A stretch of DNA of 64,000 nt, taken from the NCBI GenBank assembly GCA_020284085.1, contig JACEVL010006447.1, positions 1,449,382 to 1,513,381 of the forward strand, written 5' to 3'. The DNA comes from Aporrectodea caliginosa (taxonomy: Eukaryota > Annelida > Clitellata > Crassiclitellata > Lumbricidae). Positions 32,208 to 43,990 of this stretch are shown piece by piece (positions within the stretch are counted from its first letter, which is position 1; every line of letters begins with the position of its first letter). Below the pieces are notes generated by a model. The model searched no databases, was not told the DNA's origin, and saw nothing but the letters and a program-made list of their open reading frames with translations. Position numbers and translations under genes: made by a program.

Positions 32208-33028
32208 GCTTACACTCTCAATGGTGTTGATTTAAGTAATTAATTCAAATCTGGAACATGCAGGACCTGTAGACCATTTTTTTTATTTTAGAGGTCTACA
32301 GCAGTGTTTGTTGTAGTTAACAGTTTTAAATAAATCAGTTGTCTCTGGTTTAGGGTTAAAGATAGGAGCCTACCTACGTCAGCAGGCCTAGACTCATTTT
32401 TAGTTTGTACGAGTAGACTTAGGATTAATCCAATACAGAAACTTTTCAAATATAACCTAGTCGTTCTAAGCCTAAGTTATAAGCCTGTTTAAAGTCATAA
32501 AGTCATAATATTGGTATTTTATGAGACTTTATGTGTGGAAATATAGACTATTTCCTTTAGGCTATTATTAAGTCATAACTTTTTTGCAGTCATTTTTGTG
32601 TTTTTATAGATAGGCCTAACTAGTTTTTGTAAATATAATTAACAGGCTATCCTACATGTATTTATAATTCAATAATCCTAGTTAGCTTACTTAAATCACT
32701 AATAAATTACTCTATAAGACAAAGCACATGCTATTAGATAGATGTAAATCAGTGTCCCAATGTAGCCCAGACAGTGTCCCAATGTGCCCCAACGATGGGC
32801 ACATTGGGACAATGGGGCACATTGGGACACGTTGGGGCCTCTCAGAAATTGAAAACTGTGAGTTTATTAATCATCACACACTGTCCATTTTTATACCAAA
32901 CGACGAGTAACATGCTAAAGTAACATCTAACTGTTAAAAAAATTGCATGGACTTTATTGTTTGATCATAATTAATTTTTTTGAAAAATGTTATTTTTGTC
33001 CCAATGAGCCCCGGTCTCCCCTAGAGTA

Positions 33029-36000
33029 GAGTAGTACACCTTGAGTAGATCGGATTTCTGCCGAAGTGCAATTAGTGTCTATTCCCAATGTTGATTCGAT
33101 TAGCTCGTGTTTCAAAACATTGTTCTCAAGAGCTGAGCCTCAGACTCGGTCGGATAGCATACTGAAAGCCCCCATTCTCCAGCACTATGCCTTCCGGGTT
33201 TGTCATTAAATTTCGTCCATTCCTGATTCCCCATCGATTATGACTTAAATCGCCACTAAATATAATCTACTCGCGACAATTATTTTCCAATATAATCATC
33301 TCCACATGCGTGGATGTGTACTTTATTTTGTAAACATTGACGAATACAATATAATAAACCTGTTCGGCCTAATTTTCATTCAAATTTCCTTCTAGGCGAT
33401 TTTCAAACCCTTTGAACTCTTTCCCGTTAACGCAGCGAGGTTTTCCGAGCTCTGACCTCTGGGCTTACATAACATTGATTTTGGTCCTCAGTGTAAGTCC
33501 TCGTGCTGTCAAGCCATTCATCCTTGTCCTGTAATAACGACTCCACTCTCATCTCGTCTTCTCTGTTCTCGACTGTTTTTATCTACACGTACAAAGCCTT
33601 CAGCTCATTATCTCTGTATCCATGTCTCTATGTTTCGCTTTCTATTTTCCGTCTGTCTCAGTCTGCATATAAATATCCTGCTCTGTTTCTGTCTTTCCAC
33701 ATGTCCATTTATCCGCCCGTATGTATGACTGTCTCTGTATCTTTATATATTATACCTAGAGTTGATGTTTTACCACAAATTGACAATTTTATACTCCATT
33801 AAGAATGAAGCAGCATGGCAGTCAAGGCCCTTAAGGGCAGCCTATACCGAGCCTTCAAACGTAACTCACGAATAAGCGTCAACTATGATCGTAGTTTCGT
33901 ATTCTGATCTCAGTGCCTGAAAGAGGCAGAGAACCCATACAATGACTGTCTACAGCGCAGTATTTATTGGCAACGGTTCATGATGTGTTACATGCAACAA
34001 TTGCAGCATGCATACTGTACACGCCAAGCAGATGGTTAGCTGTTGATGGATTGTTCTTGCAAGGTTTGCACTTTGACCGAACGTCAGACTCGCTATTCTG
34101 AATAATAGCCTACAGTGTCAGGATCAGCCTTGAAAATGATATTTTTAGAGGCACCTGTCTTGTTAGATCTGTAAAAGATATAATGAAGCAAACCTGTTGA
34201 TTAATGTCACTTGGAGCACTACGTTGAGCCTCTGTTGCTATTGTTATGGTGACGATTCAACCTAAAAAGACTGGCACGTGCATAATGTAAATGAAACATG
34301 CAATCGTTTGGAGTTTTATTTTCTCTTGCTGACATCTTGATGGGTTGACAGAAATAGCCGCATGACCCAGATTTCTTACTATCTGATCCTTCCCTTGAGT
34401 GCTATTGAAATAACTTTCATAATAAAGTCGCTAAGAATAGACCGGAATCAGGTTCTTCAAGTCCATCAACATCTCTGCATTATGCTAACCGTGGAACTGT
34501 CGGAGACTGTCGAAGACGAATAGACGATCCGTAATTTCAGACGTCGAGCACTTGCAGAGGTGTGCCAGCGAGGAGCCATTGCCTTCCCTTTCTATCCACA
34601 CCACACCACTGCGCGCGCTCCAAGAATAGCGCGCGTGGGCAGCAGCACTTTCTGGTGCTCAGTAAAGCGGATGTAGAGTAGACTCAGTCTAAATCCTCCC
34701 GAATTATGCGGCGCAATTCAGTCTATTAAAGTTGGAAACCAATGCATCACAGTATATTTCCGGCACAATAGCTGAAGTGGTCCATTCAGCTGCGCCAACT
34801 CAACAAATGCGACGACATTTTCATCGGTCTAAACCCGTTCAAAAACCCAGAGTGGCTTTCACGGGTGCAAGGCTTTAGCTACGGCAATCAACCGTCTGTC
34901 TCTAGTCTCTATCAATGTGTATAATCAAAACAAAAAGGTAATCATAATATTTATCATAATTTTTTATTAGGTTTCGTTTTTTGCTGCGTGTTCACATACA
35001 AATGGCAAGAAGACATAAAGAGCAATTCGGAGGAAACACTTAGCCTAGGTCTAAAACTGGTCAATTACAGCAGTGAACAAAATGCATGAAAAGTCTTTAT
35101 AGAGGGTCACGCCACTGATGGTGATGATGATGATGATCAGGGTGATTATTATCATTGTTATTACCAATGTTCAGTAGCGTAAGTCTGGACCGCAAGACCT
35201 TAAAATGCGGAGTCCGGACCCGAATTTTAAAACAGAGGACTCGCTCAAAAACTTGATAAAGTACGAATTTTTACCATTTAAGAAAGGCGGGTGGGTCCAA
35301 ATGAAGCTACCACACTGCTACTACAGATTTTGAATTGTTTATGAAAAATCTCAGAAATTCAGGAGCAAATAATTGAATTTATATAGCTTTTGAGTTTTCT
35401 TAGCATCAAATATGAGATGTCTTAATTTAATGCAAATGCGTAACCTTTAATATAAGTAAAATATATCAGTGGCCCAACTAGGCTATATATACAGTAGTGT
35501 AGGCCTAATGATTTAAACTACCGAACTTTACTTACTTTTCCCATAATAGCTCCAAACTTGCAAACAATATACAAAGCACACTTATAAACGATTAATTTTG
35601 ACATAAGAAAGTGCTCTGCCGAAAACATGTTTCAGAATGTTGCGATTCTCGACGATAGACACAAATGTCAAGAGTTGCGAAGGGAAACAAAAACGATAGA
35701 CGTACAAGGACAGGGAGAGACACCACAGATCTGATGGGCACTATAGACTCTGATTTGCACTGGGTTGAGATGGGCGAAATGACTCCGTCCGGTCCCTTGA
35801 CTGCCACCTGAAATGACAACATGACACGCAGACCCTGTCATGTCCTTCCAATAACAAGACTGTAAAATGATCGCAAAAAATACGTGAATACAAAGCGCAT
35901 TGAAAAGCACGTGCATATTGTTGCTATAAAATTATATATAGCAGGATATTGCTTGGGTGCTCTAACTCCTAAATACCGGATATCGATCGTTACGTAGCTA

Positions 36001-36176
36001 TGTATTCAGTTGTCTGACCATCAATTTGACCCTGACCATGACTCTTAGGTGACCTTTCGTAGGAAATATTCTCTGTGATACAGACACTAACAATATATAA
36101 CTGAGATTAGTTCAAATGGTTTTATTATAGCAAATGTTAATGTTAACCGGGAACATTATAATTACGATACATAGTC
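33029..36176. other. no recognised gene, about 3.1 kb
   Basis: The largest frames (99 codons plus, 33503; 76 and 82 minus near 35592-35916) are low-complexity or unsupported. Short CG-rich palindromic sequence GCGCGCT...AGCGCGC is at 34613-34636. GTCTGGACCGCA...GTCCGGACC near 35184-35220 repeats a GTCYGGACC motif, perhaps the end of a decayed element beginning CAGTAGCGTAAG at 35173. Confidence 0.4.
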
Positions 36177-36226
36177 ATGATGATGACGACGATGGTGATG
36201 ATGATGATGATGATGATGATGACAAT
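36177..36226. repeat. (GAT)n microsatellite
   Basis: GATGATGACGACGATGGTGATGATG and further GAT units; an Asp- or Met-rich frame over it is an artefact. Confidence 0.93.
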
Positions 36227-37215
36227 GGACTACTTAACTCAAGGTTCGTCAGTCAGTCACTTTCTTTTCCTTCTCTTCCATCTTTCGCATGTTTCGTCTG
36301 TTGCTTGTTTCCCCCGACTCTCTATCGATCCATTCCTCCTCGACGGACTTTCGCTGACTGCCACGGTCCTCCATCTTCTCGACTCCCCTAATTCATTCCT
36401 CTGGCCTTTTCCCAGATTGCGTAGGCGTTCTCTCCTTCCTCCCATTTCCTCTGCGATCCTTTCTCTCTCTTCCTGATCCATCCGACTGCGGGGATTTTTC
36501 CTTCCTCCAATTCCTTTGTTTGGCCAAATCGACGCCATCTTTATTCTAATGATTCACCGTCTGCATTTGTCGGCTGAAGCACACTGCTCTCCATTATCAG
36601 ATTCTGCATTTCTCATTATAACTGCAATCATAACCACTTCTGTTTCTCTGCTGCTTCCTACATTTGTATAGCGCCTTTCTACTCTGTCATAAATACATTG
36701 TTTCCTATGCTCCGTGAACCGCTGCAGTCGGAGTCAAGAGAACCTCACTGGTTACATAACAATTCTCACTGGTTACATAACAATATTTTCATTGTTGTTG
36801 TGTTTGAGGTATAGACCTACCTCAGGAAGGTTAATTAAGATTATTTGAGAATAACGCGATACTCAACGATTGTTGCCTAATTTTAATTTTGGCTCTAACA
36901 TAAAGTACATACCAGTTTTGACATTAGGCGAGCAGGGAAGTCATACGTAGGGTCTTAAATGTGTAACTGAATAAAGAAAATTCCTCTTGGTCCGTCTGCA
37001 GGGAACGTTTTCTCTTCATAACTGTCTTCCAACTTCTTTAAAATGAAGGCAAAGTAATCGCTGATTACTGGGGTACGGGTTTTCTGCCCTAAAGAAAAGA
37101 CAACGGATTAACTATCAGTTGATTTTGAAGGGCGCATTATGATGAGACACTCGAGTGCAACAAAGAAAGATTGACACGTTATCAAGCAACCCGCTATGAC
37201 GTCACCGTACGTACG
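36227..37215. repeat. Unassigned; CT-rich stretch and a 24-bp direct repeat
   Basis: 36250-36510 is pyrimidine-rich on plus. At 36747-36786, CTCACTGGTTACATAACAAT occurs twice with a short spacer, a recent tandem duplication. No gene is visible. Confidence 0.5.
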
Positions 37216-37282
<67 letters not shown>

Positions 37283-37292
37283 ACACACACTG
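37216..37292. repeat. (CA)n microsatellite
   Basis: About 35 CA units with one TA interruption near the end. Confidence 0.97.
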
Positions 37293-40200
37293 ACTGTTTG
37301 CATAGGTATATATACGATCGTTATAGACCCTTACCATGCACTCCGAAACTGGCTCCCACCATAGTGGTCATAACCTCCGAGCAAGAGCACATAACTGTAC
37401 CTTACCTGAAAAAGACGACCGTAATTACATATCCCGCTTTCTATGTAAGAGCGCCTATTGACAATGTTTATGGTGCCCCTTTAGAAGCCACGAACCATGT
37501 TATTTGTAGAAGTTGCGTCTGTATCAGCTTTTGAGTTTCAATAAAAGAGTATTGTATTGTATATAATACGAACACTCGGACCAACGTGCGCATAGTCATA
37601 CATACACGTCCTTCGTTCATTATAGCGGATTGGCCCCGTTAATTAAGCACACATGGTGAATTTGCATGACTAGAAATACGCTCGAGTGAACAGCAGAACG
37701 TATAATACCTTCATTCGTCACGCATGGTTTATCAATATCTGACTGATGAGTTAAAATACATTGTGTGAAAATTCTTTCAGTTGTTCTGTGTCACTGGTCT
37801 ATATAGAATGTTTAGTATTTAGTATATAGGCCTACAGTATAATAGGGGCCTACTTGATATGTGAAACTAAATTCCGAGAGCCAGAACCATTTGCCTATCG
37901 TAAACCGAAGGGAAGAGAAGAGAAGAGTGGCGTCATTGGAAGTTGGAACTTGCCGAAGGGCAGAGAACTTCAAGAAGAAGAAGAAGAAACCGAAGGAGGA
38001 AATCTTTTTGGCTAAAAGGATTGCTTTCTCTATTTCTGGATTAGACTATTTATGTAGCCTATAAATTGTTTGATTGCATGTAAACGTCCCCTTTAAAGTT
38101 GCAATAAATTTGACTATGGTGCATTTGCACAAAAATATATTGAACTGAACATCCAGGATAAAACTCATGTTTCATTGCTACTAGTGTCACATGAAATCGA
38201 TTGGCACAAACATTACACATACAAAGGCTAACTGATGCAAGAACAAAGTCTAACGCTGCATAGTATCTTAACTTAAGTCAAGGAAATAATTTACATTGTG
38301 TGTTGATAAAAGATCTGACCAAACTGCTAAGGTGGCCTAACCCATTATATGGTTTCCAGCTGTCTCCTGCCATTATTAATTAGTTGATCTAGATTGATGT
38401 GGCGCCATGATGGCCGATTGGCCGAGCGACTAATTAAAAGACCTCATTGCTGAACTGTGCCCAACGTTGTAGTTCATCATCTCCATAAATCCAACACAAA
38501 CCTCCTCTGATAAAGACTGCTGTTAAACAGTTTTGTATCAATATTATATTAAGCCAAAAATTACTGGGCACAAAGCACGCCATTGTGCTACAATTTGCAA
38601 ATTCAAATATTGATTTATTTTTTTTGCACGTTCTTACGCTAATACTTTAATATATCAACGACAATTCAGCAAATTCCGAACTTTCCAAGTGAATAGGCCT
38701 AATTATTAAATTATCTCAGTATTAATTACTGATGTAAATAAAAGAATTTACGATGTGTCTTCGTTATCGTTTGGAAGCACGGTACGAGCAGATTCCACCG
38801 CGTTTCTCAAAATAACAGTTTAGTCCCGATGTAAGAACGTTCAGGCTTAGCTCCCGGCTGCATTATGAAAGCTATGAACGCATTGTTGTCCTCAAGCTGT
38901 GCAGCGTATCTAATTAGACGCCTGTCTGTCTGCGAGCACGAATCGGGCTTCACAGTTGAAGCTCATGTAACATCGGAAGGTTTGTGGTGATGGAATTTCA
39001 GAAATCCAACCCCGTGAGGATGGAAAAATATGCGAGAATCACAGCGACGTCGAAGGATACATGTCGCTATATGACTATACTCTGATGAAGAGCAATCTGC
39101 AACTGGAGGTTATCAGGCTTCACGATAGACAGTAAGACAGATTGATTTCTTCATCCAAAGCAACCAAAGGTATCAGATGCATTTGGCCACCGTTGTCGTC
39201 CAGTTCTGCACCTGTGTCCCTATAGCTACATAAACGGCTTTTTGTACTGAGTCGACTTGAAGACACCCATAATGGTGGCATGCCTTTCTGACAGCCAAGC
39301 AACTAAGTGCATCTGACTTAAGTTAAAAAATTAAGTGTATCAAATTAAGTGTATTCAACTAATTAAATGCATTGAATTAAGCGAATTAAGTGCATAAAAT
39401 AGCACTAAACACCAGCAGCAAGTGCAGAAATAAGTTTGATAAGACTGGCTGCTTGCAAGATATACAGAAGCGGTCTTGTTATACGAAGACCTTTGAGTTT
39501 CCGTGTCAAATTGTGTAAGCCTCTGACCTTCATCATCGTCTATCCAATCACACAGAAGATACCATGTCCATGATGTCCGGTGAACCATGTATCATAACCC
39601 ACGATGTCGAGCTTTACTAACGTAATGAAAAGGGCGGCCGTATGCAAACAGAAATATGTCAGCCCGTGACCACCACGAATCACGATCAATGCAGATTGAA
39701 GCTCAACGTGGTTCACTCATAAACAATGTCTCCTGTGTTATCTAGGTCTAGACGAAGAAGAAAAACAATTTTGCGATTAATATCTATTATTGTTTTGAAT
39801 CAGTCCAATCATAAAGTTTAAGATCCTTTGGAACACAACTCAGAACGGTTAAGTGTATACATTGACATTGTATATTACAATGGACAAGTTCTTGACTGAC
39901 AATAATTGTGTAGCTTTATCATACCATCATGTTTCATGTTGATCACAAGTTCACTACTAACTGTCGCTAAAGGGCAACAGCAAAATATGTTTTATCTCTA
40001 TGCCATGGGGCTAGAGCCATCAAACTGCCCAGTGCCCATGAAAACCAAATTGATTGATCGGAGTTTGCCGATTGAATTATCACTGGAATGTCAAATTCAT
40101 CATTCATACAAATAAGAACTTATTATAGAAGACATCATCAAATCTGACGTCCTCCTAATTTGACGGCCCTATGCGCTCGCAGAGTAGAGGTCGCATGCTG

Positions 40201-40516
40201 CCTAAGGCCGGTATACTGAGCATCACAGACTTAAGAGAAATAATCTATGTAGAACTGTTACAGCTGAATGGCCTTCCCGGAGGCAGGGCTGCAGCCTAAC
40301 ACGTGGTTGCTTGACTCTAAATAGCGCCGTTTCTGTTGAACAACTGCGTTATCGAGAATCTAAGTAAAGAAATGAGCAGGCAGCTGTTGATGTCAGCCGA
40401 TCCGTATCTGTCTTTCTTGACACGTGATGCTTTTCATCCTCAGGCAGCAGCTATCCTTCTGACAATGAAGCATTGTTGTGCAGAATACAGGAACCGAGGC
40501 ATCTCATCAACAGTGT
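37293..40516. other. no recognised gene, about 3.2 kb
   Basis: CAATAAAAGAGTATTGTATTG at 37540-37560 looks like the polyadenylated or repeat-tailed 3' end of a retroposon, with a GTATT unit akin to the SINE tails. Degenerate AATTAAGTG(T/C)AT units occur at 39300-39402. No frame above about 77 codons shows motifs. Confidence 0.4.
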
Positions 40517-40580
40517 CATTGTATTGTATTTAAGGGTTAATAAAGCACCTCTCACAGTGCGCACCAATCAGAGGCGCTAT
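40517..40580 (-). repeat. Possible retroposon tail with ATTGT units
   Basis: ATTGTATTGTATTT begins as the S2 SINE tail does on its minus strand, and CAGAGGCGCT follows at about the distance seen in S2 copies, but the sequence between differs. It may be a very old SINE or a LINE sharing the same 3' end. Confidence 0.3.
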
Positions 40581-40729
40581 GTCATGGAAGAGGTCGGTGG
40601 AATTGAGTCAAGTATATGCATTGATTGGCGGTGAAGGCAGAAGCAAAGGCTGTAGATCAGCATCGGTTTTATCGTGTCATGTCTGGAGCGTCTCGGAGGA
40701 GTCTCTCTTGAGGTGGCGCTATGGGGGCC

Positions 40730-40885
40730 TAAAAATTTGCATTTACAATTACCAATTACAATCGGTGCCCAAAGGTCACGTTCGTTGGGCCCACAGTTGG
40801 CCCTCAGTGTGCCAGTGGTTGAAACCTTTGGTCAGTTATGGGCCCAATGTGGACCCAGTTGGGCCCAATGTGGACCCAATTAACA
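40730..40885. repeat. (ATTACA)-type tail and tandem GGGCCCA repeat
   Basis: AATTTGCATTTACAATTACC lies at 40733-40752, like other LINE tails in the window. It is followed by GGGCCCAATGTGGACCCA twice in tandem (about 40840-40880) and a diverged third relative (GGGCCCACAGTTGGCCC) at 40788. Confidence 0.6.
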
Positions 40886-41280
40886 CGGCTGTCAGAGTCT
40901 TTGCTACATCGATCCAAGTAGCAGTAGATAGTCTAATACGTAAGTTGGTTAAGCTATTCAGTTGTCTCTCGCTTGAATGCCAGATATTCTTTTCGGTAAT
41001 GAAATCGTCCTGTTATCAGTTCATCTCTTGTGACGCACACTTCCAACTGCTTTCTCTTGGCATCGCACAATGCCTAAGAGACATCTTACGATTATTATAT
41101 CGCACTCCATCTCAAACGCCCTCCAGACGCAGCACGCAACTGCAAAACACTGTTCAGGTGCAATGCACAGTCATTGATCTAAACGCAGATATCTTTATTC
41201 GCAGTATTCTTACCTCAGTTCAGATTATTCTGCTTCGACAGCACAATTATATCTGATTTTATTACTTGCTTAAATAGGAT
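40886..41280. other. no gene seen
   Basis: Lies within the 225-codon frame at 40579-41256, which I do not accept as a gene because it crosses the repeat tail upstream and has no motif. Confidence 0.35.
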
Positions 41281-41369
41281 TTAACGGGGCAGTCGAACGA
41301 GACAGAGAAACAGACAGGGAGAGAGACAGACAGACAGAGACAGACAGAGACAGAGGCAGAGACAGAGAC

Positions 41370-41400
<31 letters not shown>

Positions 41401-41475
41401 CAGTGACAGAGACAACAGAGAGACAGAGATAGAGACAGAGAGACAGAGAGAAAGAGAGAAAGAGAGAGGATCATC
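41281..41475. repeat. (GACA)n/(GAGA)n purine-rich tract
   Basis: GACAGA and GAGA units for nearly 200 bp; a 131-codon Ser/Leu frame on minus is a by-product. Confidence 0.93.
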
Positions 41476-41635
41476 TGATGAGTTACGTACATGTAATCCG
41501 GGAAAAGTGTTAGCAGAAAGCTGACAAATAGAAAGGCATAACATATGTGTGTGTGTGTGTGTTTGCAAAGTTTTTTCCGGGCGCACTTGAAAACCATTGT
41601 GTTTATTCGTTGTTTTTCTAAGTCCAGTTGGGAGC

Positions 41636-41706
41636 GTCTTTGAGGCGTCTCTTTCAAGTGTTACTTTATAAATCTGGAATTTACAATTACAATTATAATT
41701 ACAATA
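41636..41706 (+). mobile_element. LINE 3'-end fragment with (ATTACA)n tail
   Basis: GGCGTCTCTTTCAAGTG, then TTTATAAATCTGGAATT, then ATTACA units. The order resembles the end of the CR1/L2-type element at 43530-43990 (GGCGCATTATAAAATTTCT, then ATTACA units). Confidence 0.5.
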
Positions 41707-43529
41707 ACCAATAGAGACAATTTTGTTCAGCCAGGACTTGACGAGTTAAAACCAGTTCCGGTCGTTCATTTTATTGCATCCGGACAAATTGTAAGAACCT
41801 GAGGACAATAGCTGCACTCGGGCCTAAAAAGACAAGGATAGACTGAATGAACTTACACATACAAAGAAACAGTGGGACATACACGAGCTGTGGCACACAC
41901 ACGTAGAAAGCAAACTGTTCATTAAGATGATAGATCTGCAGACATCCTCTGTATGGACGACTTATACAAGCATAAAAACGGATCTAAAACTGCATTCACA
42001 TAAACCCATGCAACCGCATACATAATCAGACCTACGTACAATACGATGACAAACACAGCCAGACAGACAAACAAACAGACACAGACAAAGAAACAGACTC
42101 AGAACACATGCACACAGACGAAATGGAAAGACTTAAAAAGCAAGGTAGCCTTATCGAGTATTCGTGAATGGTGCGGCAGGTGCTAATGGCACTGCAGGTG
42201 CTGAAGTGTTAATTTGTTTGTAAGAAAGGAAGTGGATATTCAGTCTAAGTTTATTGGTCTTACGAGGGCTATATTTAAAAGGTGGAAGAAAAAGGAAAGG
42301 ATGAACAACACTACGAGGCGTTCGTTGCCCCTGTTGTCCCTCGCAATAGCCATTCTAATCAGAAGCCTCATCTGCGTATTTCACAGCTGCGCAAAACCTC
42401 AGGAATTCTTATATAGCTTTGCCTGTATGTCGCTCTGTATAATGTCTGCATGTCTTTTCCTGCGGCTCTTCATTCGTGTGTCTTATTCTTCATTCTTCTT
42501 ATGTTTATCAGTGATGCTTCGTGTGTAAGGGAGGAACTGCGAGGACTTACCTTGTTCTTAATTTCGATGACATCATCTCATCTAGTCGAATCGGTGAGCT
42601 ACTAGGAGAAGTACATCACTTCGGATGTAAACTTTTGATAGTTGTATACACGACAAATCAACACAGCGTCAGAATGATATGTATATCGCATCGTATGAAC
42701 TTCCAAAGCTCTGTAATGGAAAGCAGGTCATTTGGATGGCACAACGTTAAGGCGCCAGGAGTAAAACCAACTCTTGACAATCAGTATAGAATGCTATAGA
42801 TCTAGGTTTGTCGATATTATATGTTGTAGTGAAATTAGATTTTAATCCCTTAGGAAACCAGTTTAAACAATACTTTTAACGCTGCAATATTCTAGTTTTT
42901 TTCAGCAATAACATTAAGTGACAGAAGAAATTGAAATGGTCATTTACGAAGCAGTCAGAATATCTATTTTAATAAACTCGTCATCGTTTAAGCCATACTG
43001 TGATTCGAATATAGTAGGCCTAAGCCTACTTCAATCATGAGAGAGCATTCTTTTTTTGAGCTTAGGCCTACAGGAGAAGAAGAATTCTCAGACTGGAGAA
43101 TTCAGCCATGTGGTTTTAGGACAAAAAACATAATCAAACCCACATGATTTAAGTGGGTATACAAGAAGTAGAAACCTCAAGTTTCATTTCGCTAAAAACA
43201 CAAAGCAGCTCCACACCCTCAAACTCATTCTATCTCTGTTATAAATAATTTCTTGTCATTTCCATTTTCTTACGGATATCTTTTTCGGCGCACAGTAGGC
43301 TTTTATAATTCATAGTCCTAACGAGATTAAGTCTAGCTCTGCTTGATAATTATGGCGATGTTCTTAATATTCGCAATCATCTATGTTACTATCAGTTTTA
43401 TTGTATAGGTTTCATGATGCTAGCTTAGGATTTAGTGGTTATCTGTTTAATTGCAGTTATATAACGGTCAGCATCAATGTATAAACCAGCATCACTGGCC
43501 TTTCCTCTTTGTGATGTAGTCTATTTAAG
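41707..43529. other. no recognised gene
   Basis: ACAGACAAACAA-type degenerate units at 42058-42105. The 104- and 92-codon plus frames at 42214 and 42521 have no motifs I can name. Confidence 0.4.
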
Positions 43530-43990
43530 CTTCATTTATCCTCAATGCTGCCGCCCGTCTTATAGGTGGCATCCCGAGGTTTGCCCACGTACAGTATCCA
43601 CTTTCATTCAGGACTCCCTTCACTGGCTGCCTGTCCATCAACGCATCCAGTTTAAGATTCTTACCTTTATACGGAACGGTCTTGTCGGCTCTGCTCCGTC
43701 CTATTTGACGACTTTATGCACTGCCATCTCCTCCCCTCTGCCTCCATGGCCGGGTTTCCCTTCGGTCAGTTGCCCGTGGCCTTCTGCTGGTTCCCCGTAT
43801 GCGCACCGTTACGGCCCAATCGAAGAGGTTTGCTTAATTTGTTGTCCCATCCACCTGGAATCGTCTTCCTCAGGACCTAACGCTACTTAGTCTCTGCCCT
43901 CCAATTCCACAAGCGCCTGAAAACTTTCCTGTTCTTCAGTCTTTTCTGAGCGGCGCATTATAAAATTTCTATTACAATTACAATTGCATT
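43530..43990 (+). pseudogene. CR1/L2-type LINE, reverse-transcriptase C-terminus and 3' end
   Basis: The fragment opens LNAAARLIGGIPRFAH, shifts frame, continues DSLHWLPVHQRIQFKIL and ...LVGSAPSYL, and, after more damage, ends with ...VPSTWNRLPQDL. These are successive landmarks of the thumb region and C-terminus of CR1/L2-clade non-LTR reverse transcriptases (NAAARL, LHWLPV-x-x-RI-x-FK, APxYL, WNxLP). It terminates in ATTACAATTACAATTGCATTAC, a short-unit tail, which marks the true 3' end. It is 5'-truncated, as is common. At least three frameshifts make it inactive. Confidence 0.88.

Larger units (their letters stand above)
31213..33021 (+). mobile_element. pogo-like (Tc1/mariner) element with 25-bp perfect terminal inverted repeats
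   Basis: The 1809-bp element begins GGGGAGACCGGGGCTCATTG (continuing GGACA) and ends with its exact inverse over 25 bp. It is flanked by TA on both sides; TAGAGTA also repeats on both sides, so the target duplication is TA or a coincidental 7 bp. Motifs of the form GGGACAxxxxGGGGCACATT recur inside both ends (about 31237-31255, 31579-31665, 32752-32840, 33000-33015), as subterminal binding sites do. At 31829-31888 one frame reads RHAAE-stop-LDVPKSTLYHY, matching the helix-turn-helix of pipsqueak/pogo transposases, with a shifted frame before it. No DDE core is found, so it is an internally deleted, non-autonomous copy. Confidence 0.8.

Noticed and set aside
34613..34636. A terminator or regulatory hairpin (GCGCGCT...AGCGCGC)
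   Set aside because: Only 7 bp of stem in an otherwise unremarkable stretch, with no neighbouring gene.
40579..41256. A 225-codon plus-strand frame, the longest not made of simple repeats apart from the zinc fingers
   Set aside because: It crosses an ATTACA-type retroposon tail and the GGGCCCA tandem motif. It has no recognisable domain and an uneven composition; a frame this long is just within reach of chance in a 64-kb window.
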